A stretch of 5,187 nt of DNA from Betaproteobacteria bacterium (GCA_015655165.1 JAATFN010000089.1:1-5187); one strand, 5' to 3'; positions 1 to 5,187 are shown, numbered from the stretch's first letter. Notes: a model not told the origin generated them from the sequence alone. Translations and numbers: made by a program.

Positions 1-727
1 CAACACCCTTGCCACCTGCTGCCAGATTCCCGCGCACTTCCGTGCCTTGTGGAATACGTGCCAATACATGCGGTACAACTTTACCGCCAATCAACAAAAT
101 CCGCTTGTCCCCTTCGACAATCTCGGGAATATAACGTTGCGCCATAATCGTGGTACGCCCATACTGGGTTAGTGCTTCAAGAATTGCACCCAGATTTAAC
201 GCGTCTTTTGCCACCCGGAAAATCCCCGTACCGCCCATGCCATCCAATGGTTTGAAAATCACATCACCGTGCTCGGCATGAAACGCACGCAGCCGCTTCT
301 CGTCACGCGAGACCAAGGTCGGCGCAATATACTGCGGAAACTGGGCAATCGCCAGTTTCTCGTTATGGTCACGTATGGCCGATGGCTTGTTAAATACGCG
401 CGCTCCCTGTTTTTCTGCAACTTCCAGTAAATACGTTGTATAAATGTATTCCATATCGAAAGGCGGATCTTTACGCACGACAATCGCATCAAATTCAGAC
501 AAAAATACCGACGCGGCAGGTTCGGCGCGATACCAGTTTGTCGCGTCTCCCGTTAAAGTAATCCGCATTGCTTGAGCTGTCACAATACCGTTTTCCAAGA
601 CCAGATCTTGCTGTTCGAAGGCATAAATCTGATGCCCACGGGCTGCCGCTTCGCGCATCATGGCGAAAGTGGAATCTTTGTACGTTTTAAACGAAGAGAG
701 CGGATCGGCTAAAAAAGCGATTTTCAT
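1..727 (-). CDS. gshB: Glutathione synthetase (partial, C-terminal part outside window)
   Basis: Glutathione synthetase is a cytoplasmic enzyme that joins gamma-glutamylcysteine and glycine using ATP, the second and last step of glutathione synthesis. The first 242 codons are present and open; the family is about 315 residues long, so roughly the last quarter lies beyond base 1. The N-terminal substrate domain (about residues 1-120, starting MKIAFLADPL) is followed by the ATP-grasp domain. Visible there are the glycine-rich loop FKPLDGMGGTGIFRV (residues 158-172), EGDKRIL (205-211) and ARIPQGTEVRGNLAAGGKG (223-241), all very close to the E. coli enzyme as I remember it. The start ATG lies 18 bp after the gshA stop, with only a poor Shine-Dalgarno match, so translation may be coupled to gshA. 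No frameshift is seen. Identification is very secure. Confidence 0.96.
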   Translation of the reverse strand, partial: MKIAFLADPLSSFKTYKDSTFAMMREAAARGHQIYAFEQQDLVLENGIVTAQAMRITLTGDATNWYRAEPAASVFLSEFDAIVVRKDPPFDMEYIYTTYLLEVAEKQGARVFNKPSAIRDHNEKLAIAQFPQYIAPTLVSRDEKRLRAFHAEHGDVIFKPLDGMGGTGIFRVAKDALNLGAILEALTQYGRTTIMAQRYIPEIVEGDKRILLIGGKVVPHVLARIPQGTEVRGNLAAGGKGV

Positions 728-745
728 AATTTGTCTGTACAGATA

Positions 746-2068
746 TTAATAAATTTCCGGATTTGGATCGGTTTTTTCCATTTCCAGCGATGCTGCCAGT
801 AAAGCCAGCCTTGCCACCACACCGTACATATAAAAACGATTTGGTGCCGCAGTCCCCGGCTTTGCATGCATATCAGGCAATGCATGCTGCTGGGCAAATG
901 CAAGCGGCACATAATGGGCACCAGGGGCATTCAAACTCTCGTTGACACCACGATCGGCATGCACACGGTAAAAACCGCCAACCACATAGCGATCGATCAT
1001 ATATACCACAGGTTCGGCAACTGCTTCATTCATACACTCGAATGAATGGACACCCTCTTGCAAAATCACTTCCGTAATACGCAAGCCGTCTTTGCCTACC
1101 ATCATGTTCGCACGCACCGATGCCGGCAGATTGCGCACTTCTTTGGCGTCTTTGACGGTGACAATGCCCATCCCGTAGGTACCCGCATTCGGTTTGATCA
1201 CAACAAACGGTGTCTCTTTAATACCATATTCGCGGTATTTCTTCCTGATTTTAGACAACAGGCTACCTACTGCTGTTGCAACGCGCTCGATACTCTCGTC
1301 TTTCTGAAAATCCACCTTTTCGCATTTGGAGAATAAGGGGTTTAACATCCACGGATCAACATCGATCAACTTCGCGAACTTTTTAACCACGTCGTCATAG
1401 GCCGCAAAGTGGTTACTCTTTCTGCGTACAGTCCAACCTGCATGCAAAGGCGGCAACACACTTTGTTCGTTCAAATCTTCCAAAATGGCGGGAATACCCG
1501 TCGACAAATCGTTGTTTAACAGCACCGTACAGGGATCAAAATTATGCAGGCCGACACGACGGCCATTATTGATCCGTTCCAATGGTTCCAGTGTCACCGA
1601 ACTACCGTCCGGCAAAACGACCTCTGTGGGCTTTGTAATTTCTGGCGACAATGTACCCAGACGGACATTTAACCCTGTTTGCCGAAAAATCTGCATCAAC
1701 CTGGCCATGTGCTGCAAATAGAAGGTATTGTTGGTGTGCTCGGGAATCATCAAGAGATTCTTCGCATCGGGGCAATATTTCTCGATAGCAGCCATGGCAG
1801 CTTGCACAGTCAACGGTAACATGTCTATCGACAGGTTATTAAAGCCTCCCGGGAACAAGTTGGTATCAACCGGCGCCAGTTTGAAGCCGGCATTGCGCAA
1901 ATCGACCGAACAGTAAAACGGTGGCGTATGCTCCTGCCACTCCAGTCTGAACCATCGTTCGATGGCAGGTGTGGCTGCCAGAATTTTCTTTTCCAGCTCA
2001 AGAAGCGGGCCATTTAATGCGGTAACAAGGTGCGGAACCATAAAGACTTTCTGCAGTAAAACGGACAT
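746..2068 (-). CDS. gshA: Glutamate-cysteine ligase, GshA family (proteobacterial type)
   Basis: This enzyme makes gamma-glutamylcysteine from glutamate and cysteine with ATP, the first and usually rate-limiting step of glutathione synthesis, in the cytoplasm. The 440-residue protein belongs to the GshA family (Pfam GshA, TIGR02049 'T. ferrooxidans' type) of beta- and some gammaproteobacteria, which is distinct from the E. coli-type ligase. Recognisable conserved stretches are RWFRLEWQEHTPPFYCSVDL (residues 38-57), LAPVDTNLFPGGFNNL (64-79), the ATP-grasp-like FVVIKPNAGTYGMGIV (288-303) and DRYVVGGFYRVH (359-370). It precedes gshB by 18 bp in the same direction, so the two form an operon. The start is uncertain: ATG at 2068 gives MSVLLQKVFMVPHL, while ATG at 2041 gives MVPHLVTALN, which I recall as the usual family N-terminus. 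Neither has a strong Shine-Dalgarno sequence. The function call is secure, the first nine residues are not. Confidence 0.94.
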   Translation of the reverse strand: MSVLLQKVFMVPHLVTALNGPLLELEKKILAATPAIERWFRLEWQEHTPPFYCSVDLRNAGFKLAPVDTNLFPGGFNNLSIDMLPLTVQAAMAAIEKYCPDAKNLLMIPEHTNNTFYLQHMARLMQIFRQTGLNVRLGTLSPEITKPTEVVLPDGSSVTLEPLERINNGRRVGLHNFDPCTVLLNNDLSTGIPAILEDLNEQSVLPPLHAGWTVRRKSNHFAAYDDVVKKFAKLIDVDPWMLNPLFSKCEKVDFQKDESIERVATAVGSLLSKIRKKYREYGIKETPFVVIKPNAGTYGMGIVTVKDAKEVRNLPASVRANMMVGKDGLRITEVILQEGVHSFECMNEAVAEPVVYMIDRYVVGGFYRVHADRGVNESLNAPGAHYVPLAFAQQHALPDMHAKPGTAAPNRFYMYGVVARLALLAASLEMEKTDPNPEIY

Positions 2069-2111
2069 GCCGCGCTTCTGCTTTTCGGTGGGACTTGATT
2101 CATAGACCCCA

Positions 2112-2139
2112 TATATAGTACCGCTTTATATTTTTTAAA
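2112..2139 (-). promoter_or_regulatory. Possible sigma70 promoter for gshA-gshB
   Basis: On the minus strand, TTTAAA (2134-2139) and TATATA (2112-2117) are separated by 16 bp, about 43 bp upstream of the longer gshA start. The spot is the most AT-rich part of the spacer and lies between the upstream terminator and gshA, so a promoter is needed near here. The -35 match is only moderate, and other AT-rich hexamers (for example TACTAT) overlap, so the exact boxes are tentative. Confidence 0.35.
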
Positions 2140-2186
2140 GGCGCGTTTATCCTGCTATTTTGTCCAAGAAATTGGCCACGCCATAC

Positions 2187-2225
2187 AAAACAGGGATGCC
2201 ATCACACAACAATGGCATCCCTGTT
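2187..2225 (-). terminator. Rho-independent terminator after the substrate-binding protein gene
   Basis: A perfect 14-bp inverted repeat (arms 2189-2202 and 2212-2225, 9-nt loop) lies 53 bp beyond the stop codon of the substrate-binding protein gene. Read on the minus strand, the GC-rich stem runs into TTTT and then GTATGG; on the plus strand no T-run follows. The orientation therefore fits the end of the transcript from 3078, and it insulates gshA-gshB from that gene. The U-tract is short, but the stem is strong and so long a perfect match is very unlikely by chance. Confidence 0.85.
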
Positions 2226-2277
2226 CCTGCTTAAGTTATTGCTACATGGGCACGTCGCACCCGATGTATTGTCCTGC

Positions 2278-3078
2278 CTAAAACACTGGCAGATTAGGCA
2301 ATGGTGCACCACTCCATTTACGGGAAATCGCATCCAGTTCACCATTGACGCGAACATAGGAAATAAATGTATTCAACCATTGCAGCATTTCATAGCCACC
2401 TTTGCGTACAGTCATCGAGTTAGGTTGTACCGAATAGGGGAATTTCAGTTCAATCTTGCCCTGTGCACGTGTTTTGATCACATCAAGTGCCATGGTGCTC
2501 GGAATCGAAATGACATCAACCTGGTTCGTCAACAACGCTTGTACTGTCGTTGCGTCATCTTCATAGCGGATGATATTGGTGCCTGTCGGAGCGGACCGGG
2601 ATAACGCTGTATCGTTAGTACTGCCGCGCGATACGCCAACACGTTTTTTAACCAGATCATGCAAGCTCGCGTATTTGGTGCCGACAGGGCCGACAATCGA
2701 CAACTCGAAACCGCTATACGGCATTGAAAATAAGACAGATTTCGCGCGTTCAGGTGTAGGGGCTAGTGTTGCCACCAGAAAGTCGACTTTACCCGCTTCC
2801 AATGTTGGAATACGTGCAGGCGGTGTCAACGGTACCAGTTCAACCGGCAACCCCAGATAACGGCCAATCAGATTCGCCACATCGATATCGTAACCAATTG
2901 GCTCGCCTTGTGCGTTTGCACTGCCAAATGGTGGCGTGCCACTGATCACGCCGATTGTTACTTTGCCTTTTTTGATCAAATCCGCAATGGTTTGTGCCTG
3001 TACCGAGGTACTTAACAGGCAAGTTGCTGCAAGCACCATCGCCAGGAATTTTGTGCTGACTAATTGTTTGATACGCAT
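2278..3078 (-). CDS. Periplasmic amino-acid-type ABC transporter substrate-binding protein (SBP_bac_3 family)
   Basis: This is a secreted solute-binding protein that would capture a small polar ligand, most likely an amino acid, in the periplasm and deliver it to an ABC importer. Residues 1-28 form a typical signal peptide: charged MRIKQ, a hydrophobic core FLAMVLAATCLLS, and a likely cleavage after VQA (28/29). Cys20 is not in a good lipobox, so a soluble periplasmic protein is expected. The mature part matches SBP_bac_3: KKGKVTIGV (36-44), EPIGYDIDVANLIGRYLGL (59-77), ARIPTLEAGKVDFLVATL (88-105, its Arg probably pairing with the ligand carboxylate) and TPERAKSVLFSMPYS (108-122). At 266 residues it has family length and is intact. 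No permease or ATPase gene adjoins it, and a strong terminator follows, so it is a single-gene unit as seen here. The ligand cannot be told from sequence; dehydratase-like members of this fold exist, but a transport role is more likely. Confidence 0.9.
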   Translation of the reverse strand: MRIKQLVSTKFLAMVLAATCLLSTSVQAQTIADLIKKGKVTIGVISGTPPFGSANAQGEPIGYDIDVANLIGRYLGLPVELVPLTPPARIPTLEAGKVDFLVATLAPTPERAKSVLFSMPYSGFELSIVGPVGTKYASLHDLVKKRVGVSRGSTNDTALSRSAPTGTNIIRYEDDATTVQALLTNQVDVISIPSTMALDVIKTRAQGKIELKFPYSVQPNSMTVRKGGYEMLQWLNTFISYVRVNGELDAISRKWSGAPLPNLPVF

Positions 3079-3088
3079 AATACGGTTG

Positions 3089-3094
3089 TCTCCT
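3089..3094 (-). promoter_or_regulatory. Ribosome binding site of the substrate-binding protein gene
   Basis: AGGAGA on the minus strand lies 10 nt before the ATG at 3078. It is the clearest Shine-Dalgarno match among the native-looking genes here and supports this start, which also places the signal peptide correctly. Confidence 0.7.
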
Positions 3095-3370
3095 GATAAT
3101 TTTTATAACGCTAGTACATCTTGATCTCCGCTGTAACCGATAGACCAGAGGCTTGGTGTTACTCCTCCAGACAGTCCCGGTCCAGTGCGGCATACTGCCA
3201 TGACGCCAACTCGCGCCACAGTGAGTTAATGTATGAAGTCTCAGGGAATTGTCAGGTGCTGCTCGGATCGATGCCGATGCATCGTGTATGCATCCTGACG
3301 TTGTGTCTCACTCCAATTCCATTATTCATGCATATTGCAGAAGCGTTTTTTATTGCAACGTTTATTTCTG

Positions 3371-3407
3371 CACTGTTGACTCACGATAACAGTGGCTGTA
3401 TTTTTTT
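3371..3407 (+). terminator. Terminator-like hairpin pointing in the plus direction
   Basis: CACTGTT (3371-3377) and AACAGTG (3388-3394) can form a 7-bp stem with a 10-nt loop, followed after 6 nt by seven Ts (3401-3407) on the plus strand. This resembles a weak intrinsic terminator, yet no plus-strand gene precedes it. It may end a small plus-strand RNA, stop antisense transcription heading into dmeF, or be a chance pairing: the stem is short and the gap to the T-run is longer than usual. Confidence 0.3.
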
Positions 3408-3434
3408 GCAAACTCCGCCGATGAATTATTTTCT

Positions 3435-3463
3435 TGCAACGCCATCATATTTATCACGTTGCA
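3435..3463 (-). other. Stem-loop just after the dmeF stop codon
   Basis: TGCAACG (3435-3441) and CGTTGCA (3457-3463) form a perfect 7-bp inverted repeat with a 15-nt loop, starting 4 bp past the dmeF stop. On the minus strand it is followed by AGAAAATAATT rather than a U-run, so it is not a standard intrinsic terminator. It could protect the 3' end of the dmeRF mRNA or assist factor-dependent termination. Confidence 0.3.
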
Positions 3464-3467
3464 TGAC

Positions 3468-4448
3468 CTACGTAGGCCGCTCTGTTGGCACCAACTCGGT
3501 TTCCAACGTCACATGAGACAGTTCGTGAATGTGCGACAACATAGCCTTGTAGGTCAGCGCATCCTTCGGTGCGACAGAGGCCAGCGAAATAATCGCCGCA
3601 AAGTGACCCGGGCCGACTTGCCATACATGCAGGTCAGTAATCCTGTCGCCTGTTGCCGCTAGGGCTTCCTGAATCTCTACCCGTACTTCCTGACCCTCGT
3701 GCCCGGCGTCCAGCAACACACTGCCTGTATCACGGATCAGACCCCATGACCAACGTGCGATGACGATCGCGCCAACCAAGCCCATCAAGGGATCAGCCCA
3801 AAGCCAGCCAAAGCTGCGACCAAGTAACAATGCAACAATCGCCAGAACCGAAGTCAGGGCATCCGCCATGACATGCATGTAGGCCGCGCGCAGATTGTTG
3901 TCCTGCCCATGATCGTGATCATGATCGCCGTCGTGGTGAGTATGGTCATGACCGTGGTGATGTGCGTGATCATCCTTGAGCAACCACGCCGACACCAGAT
4001 TGACCATCAGGCCGAGCACCGCAACAGAAATCGCCTGAACAAAACTGATTGGCACCGGATTGGCTAAACGCAGGAAGCTCTCCCAGCCGATTAGCAATGC
4101 GATCATTGCCAAGATCAACGCGCTGGCAAAGCCGGCCAAGTCCCCCAGCTTTCCTGTACCAAATGTGAAGCGGGCATCACGTGCATGGCGCCGTGCATAC
4201 GCATACGCCAGAACCGTAATCAGCATGGCACCTGCATGGGTCGACATGTGCCAACCATCAGCAACAAGTGCCATCGAACCGTACACCGTTCCGGCGGCAA
4301 TTTCTGCCACCATCATGGCAGCCGTCAATACGATCACCCACCAGACCCGACGTTCGTTCTGCCGGTGGTGCTTTCCGAGAAAGATATGATCATGGCCCGC
4401 CTGGATATCTCCTGCGAGTGAACTGTTTGTATGCAAATGTATATTCAT
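3468..4448 (-). CDS. dmeF: Cation diffusion facilitator, Co/Ni efflux type (DmeF-like)
   Basis: This inner-membrane antiporter of the cation diffusion facilitator family would expel divalent metal, most likely Co2+ and possibly Ni2+, in exchange for protons. Six membrane segments can be placed at about residues 35-55, 57-82, 104-124, 134-157, 187-209 and 214-235, with a cytoplasmic C-terminal domain at 236-326. Metal-site residues are visible in TM2 (ADGWHMSTHA, Asp64 and His67) and TM5 (HVMAD, His192 and Asp196). The loop between TM4 and TM5 carries 11 His and 5 Asp in residues 161-180, a typical metal-gathering loop, and the N-terminus is also His-bearing. ADGWHMSTHA is what I recall from DmeF proteins rather than zinc exporters. 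The start ATG overlaps the dmeR stop (ATGA) with no good ribosome binding site of its own, so translation is probably coupled to dmeR. Pairing with an RcnR-type repressor supports Co/Ni. Zinc or other metals as side substrates are possible. Confidence 0.93.
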   Translation of the reverse strand: MNIHLHTNSSLAGDIQAGHDHIFLGKHHRQNERRVWWVIVLTAAMMVAEIAAGTVYGSMALVADGWHMSTHAGAMLITVLAYAYARRHARDARFTFGTGKLGDLAGFASALILAMIALLIGWESFLRLANPVPISFVQAISVAVLGLMVNLVSAWLLKDDHAHHHGHDHTHHDGDHDHDHGQDNNLRAAYMHVMADALTSVLAIVALLLGRSFGWLWADPLMGLVGAIVIARWSWGLIRDTGSVLLDAGHEGQEVRVEIQEALAATGDRITDLHVWQVGPGHFAAIISLASVAPKDALTYKAMLSHIHELSHVTLETELVPTERPT

Positions 4449-4717
4449 TTCATGTAGGCCCGAATAACGTCAATCATTTCCCGCCCGCCGGTGCGACGCT
4501 CTGCCTCGGTTGGCGCATCAATTACGTGTTCCTGCAAATGCCCCTCCATCACTTCGGTAGTAAGCCCGTTCATGGCGCCGCGTGCAGATGCAAGCTGGCG
4601 CAGGACTTCACCACATGCAGCCTCCGTCTCCAAAGCCCGCTCGATGCCTTCCAGTTGGCCCTTGATACGCCTGACCCGGGCAATCAGCTTTTCTTTCTGG
4701 CGAATGGTATGAGCCAT
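4445..4717 (-). CDS. dmeR: Co/Ni-responsive transcriptional repressor, RcnR/CsoR family (DmeR-like)
   Basis: A small all-helical metal-sensing repressor of the CsoR/RcnR/FrmR family that leaves DNA when it binds its metal. Starting at the ATG at 4717 it has 90 residues, the length of E. coli RcnR, and begins MAHTIRQKEKL, close to RcnR's MSHTIRDKQKL. With this numbering the known RcnR metal ligands are all present: His3, Cys35, His60 and His64. His3 and His64 separate it from the formaldehyde sensor FrmR (Glu64), and the four-residue pattern points to Co/Ni rather than Cu (CsoR). Upstream in-frame starts (TTG 4735, ATG 4729) are rejected because the Shine-Dalgarno GAGGA lies on top of them and His3 would be displaced. 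The gene overlaps dmeF by 4 bp as ATGA, and a probable operator covers its promoter, so it should repress its own operon. It corresponds to the DmeR described in rhizobial dmeRF. Confidence 0.93.
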   Translation of the reverse strand: MAHTIRQKEKLIARVRRIKGQLEGIERALETEAACGEVLRQLASARGAMNGLTTEVMEGHLQEHVIDAPTEAERRTGGREMIDVIRAYMK

Positions 4718-4728
4718 CGTTAATTTCA

Positions 4729-4733
4729 TCCTC
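4729..4733 (-). promoter_or_regulatory. Ribosome binding site that decides the dmeR start
   Basis: GAGGA on the minus strand lies 11 nt before ATG 4717. The spacing is a little long, but the site overlaps the two upstream candidate starts and so cannot serve them. It therefore supports the 90-residue form with His3. Confidence 0.55.
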
Positions 4734-4736
4734 AAT

Positions 4737-4758
4737 ATAATCTAGGGGACTATATTAT
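4737..4758 (-). promoter_or_regulatory. Probable DmeR operator (inverted repeat with G-tract centre)
   Basis: Arms at 4737-4745 (ATAATCTAG) and 4750-4758 (CTATATTAT) pair at 8 of 9 positions around a GGGA centre, giving a run of four G at 4745-4748. RcnR-like repressors recognise AT-rich inverted repeats flanking a G/C-tract; E. coli RcnR uses TACT-G6-N-AGTA and rhizobial DmeR a similar AT-rich repeat around a C-tract. The site begins 20 bp upstream of the dmeR ATG and overlaps the promoter's -10 and start region, where a repressor would block transcription. The G-tract here is shorter (4) than in those examples. Confidence 0.7.
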
Positions 4759-4785
4759 CATAAAAGACATATCCATCTTTTTCAA
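4757..4785 (-). promoter_or_regulatory. Sigma70 promoter of dmeR-dmeF
   Basis: TTGAAA (-35, 4780-4785) and TATGAT (-10, 4757-4762) are separated by exactly 17 bp on the minus strand, each box one or two bases from consensus. Transcription would start at about 4750, inside the inverted repeat bound by the repressor, giving a leader of about 33 nt with the GAGGA ribosome binding site. This is the best promoter match in the window. Confidence 0.65.
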
Positions 4786-4980
4786 GGTCACAGAACGCCT
4801 ATCTTCGGCCTTGATTCATTGCTGCCCATTCTGGCACGACTTAATAGTCGATGCGCCAAGGCAAACCAACATCAGTGCTTCAATGTCAGTTCACTTCGTC
4901 TTGCAATAGAAAATTGCCTGCGAAAAGCATGACCTTGGCGCTGCCGTAGGGGGATCGAAGGGAAATTGCGTGTGACGTAC
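4786..4980. other. Non-coding stretch upstream of the dmeRF promoter
   Basis: No gene is supported here on either strand. GC content is about 47% over 4741-4980, like the rest of the window. Small inverted repeats are present: CGACT/AGTCG at 4837-4850, GCAAT/ATTGC at 4903-4917, and a perfect 9-bp pair GCGCCAAGG (4853-4861) with CCTTGGCGC (4933-4941). These could be a folded RNA or chance. Confidence 0.4.
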
Positions 4981-5052
4981 CTTGTGCCGGGAAAACCGGG
5001 AGCCAAGCCGGTACCCCAGGGTCTGGGGCGGGTCAAGTGAGATGCGGGCCAT
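4981..5052 (-). pseudogene. Possible truncated 5' end of a GC-rich gene (carboxymuconolactone decarboxylase-like)
   Basis: A minus-strand ATG at 5052 has a very good Shine-Dalgarno AGGAG at 5059-5063 (6-nt spacing) and encodes MARISLDPPQTLGYRLGSRF (first 20 residues), then SRHK. This resembles, from memory, the N-terminus of a carboxymuconolactone-decarboxylase-fold family common in actinobacteria, where RLxxWYSRRxYGxVLDPG would follow. After about residue 24 the resemblance stops. The frame stays open to 4891, but its remaining sequence (VRHTQFPFDPP and on) looks non-coding, and neither other frame continues the family pattern, so this is a truncation rather than a frameshift. The stop of resemblance coincides with a drop in GC. 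It may be a relic of horizontal transfer or a chimeric contig end. The family call is a recollection only. Confidence 0.35.
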
Positions 5053-5063
5053 GCCGGACTCCT

Positions 5064-5187
5064 CTCCGTGCCTCACGATGCCTGTACCCCTCAGACACGC
5101 CGGGCCGCCTGGGTGTGACAGCCGGCCTGAACGGCAGGTGACCTCCCGCCGCGGCAGGGATCTATTCTGCGGTGCATGCCAGCCACC
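5064..5187. other. GC-rich sequence at the window end, no gene recognised
   Basis: This stretch belongs to the about 69% GC segment that starts near 4981, unlike everything before it. It lies upstream of the GC-rich minus-strand start at 5052 and is probably its promoter region. The frame in line with that start is open to the window end, but high GC keeps frames open and the translation looks like no protein I know. Confidence 0.3.

Larger units (their letters stand above)
3095..3467. other. Non-coding AT-rich spacer between dmeF and the substrate-binding protein gene
   Basis: No convincing gene lies in these about 370 bases. An open frame exists on the plus strand from a TTG at 3121, but it has no ribosome binding site, odd composition, and runs into the dmeF 3' end. 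The part nearest the substrate-binding protein should hold its promoter and leader, though I cannot pick confident boxes. A possible leader stem pairs 3141-3146 with 3179-3184 (one G-U on the minus-strand RNA). Further up are a palindrome at 3276-3294 (7-bp arms, GATGCAT/ATGCATC), an enclosing repeat 3251-3256 with 3294-3299, a third ATGCAT at 3328-3333, and a plus-oriented terminator-like hairpin at 3371-3407. I could not match the leader to any riboswitch class I know. Confidence 0.5.

Noticed and set aside
2212..2604. 130-codon plus-strand open frame
   Set aside because: It starts inside the terminator hairpin and is otherwise antisense to the well-supported binding-protein gene.
3095..3240. 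Glycine riboswitch before the amino-acid-type binding protein
   Set aside because: Only scattered likeness (ACACC, CCTCTGG) to the aptamer core; the order and the conserved GAAGGAGCAA-like element are missing.
3467..3476. Perfect 10-bp palindrome CCTACGTAGG at the dmeF stop codon
   Set aside because: It is short, mostly inside the last codons of dmeF, and has no partner site; chance occurrence is likely.
3121..3516. 131-codon plus-strand open frame with a hydrophobic segment
   Set aside because: It begins with TTG without a ribosome binding site, resembles no protein I know, covers the binding-protein leader and overlaps the dmeF 3' end; it looks like an accidental frame in AT-rich spacer.
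3901..3975. Short repetitive tract rich in GATCATGATC/GTGGTG-like units
   Set aside because: It is the coding sequence of the His/Asp-rich loop of DmeF (residues about 160-183), not a separate DNA repeat.
4268..4723. 151-codon plus-strand open frame
   Set aside because: It is wholly antisense to dmeR and the start of dmeF, both clearly coding on the minus strand; its composition mirrors them.
4977..5187. Cobalamin riboswitch or group II intron RNA in the GC-rich end
   Set aside because: GC-rich hairpins such as CCCCAGGGTCTGGGG exist, but the conserved B12-box core and intron domain V were not found on either strand.
1..5187. CRISPR array, tRNA, rRNA or insertion sequence
   Set aside because: No regularly spaced repeats, no cloverleaf or rRNA-like segments, and no transposase reading frame or terminal repeats were seen.

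Overview
The window looks like a piece of a betaproteobacterial chromosome, probably Burkholderiales. The evidence is a gshA of the small beta/gammaproteobacterial family (GshA, the 'T. ferrooxidans' type) placed directly before gshB, together with a cobalt/nickel dmeR-dmeF pair. An Oxalobacteraceae-like source would fit the moderate GC and protein style, but this is a guess. Every confident gene is on the minus strand, so transcription runs from high to low coordinates.

Layout from low to high coordinates: (1) 1-727, the first 242 codons of gshB (glutathione synthetase), cut by the window edge. (2) 746-2068, gshA (glutamate-cysteine ligase), 18 bp upstream of gshB and surely in the same operon, so both ATP-dependent steps of glutathione synthesis are encoded together. 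(3) 2069-2277, a spacer with a possible gshA promoter and a perfect 14-bp inverted-repeat terminator that separates the glutathione operon from the gene before it. (4) 2278-3078, a secreted periplasmic amino-acid-type ABC substrate-binding protein with no permease or ATPase beside it. (5) 3079-3467, an AT-rich non-coding spacer with several small palindromes and a terminator-like hairpin pointing the other way. (6) 3468-4717, a two-gene metal efflux operon: dmeR, an RcnR-type repressor, overlapping by 4 bp with dmeF, a cation diffusion facilitator with a His-rich loop. It is preceded by a good sigma70 promoter whose -10/start region is covered by an inverted repeat with a G-tract, typical of an RcnR/DmeR operator. 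(7) 4786-5187, no intact gene. GC rises from about 47% (4741-4980) to about 69% (4981-5187), and the GC-rich part carries what looks like the first 24 codons of a foreign gene with its own strong ribosome binding site.

How the parts work together: DmeR should repress dmeRF until Co/Ni enters the cell, and DmeF then exports the metal. Glutathione made by GshA and GshB is a thiol buffer that also binds such metals, so the neighbourhood has a loose metal/oxidative stress flavour, but the units are separately controlled and a functional link is only inferred. I do not see a clearly novel system. The points most worth checking are the DmeR operator, the composition break near 4980, and the odd spacer at 3095-3467.
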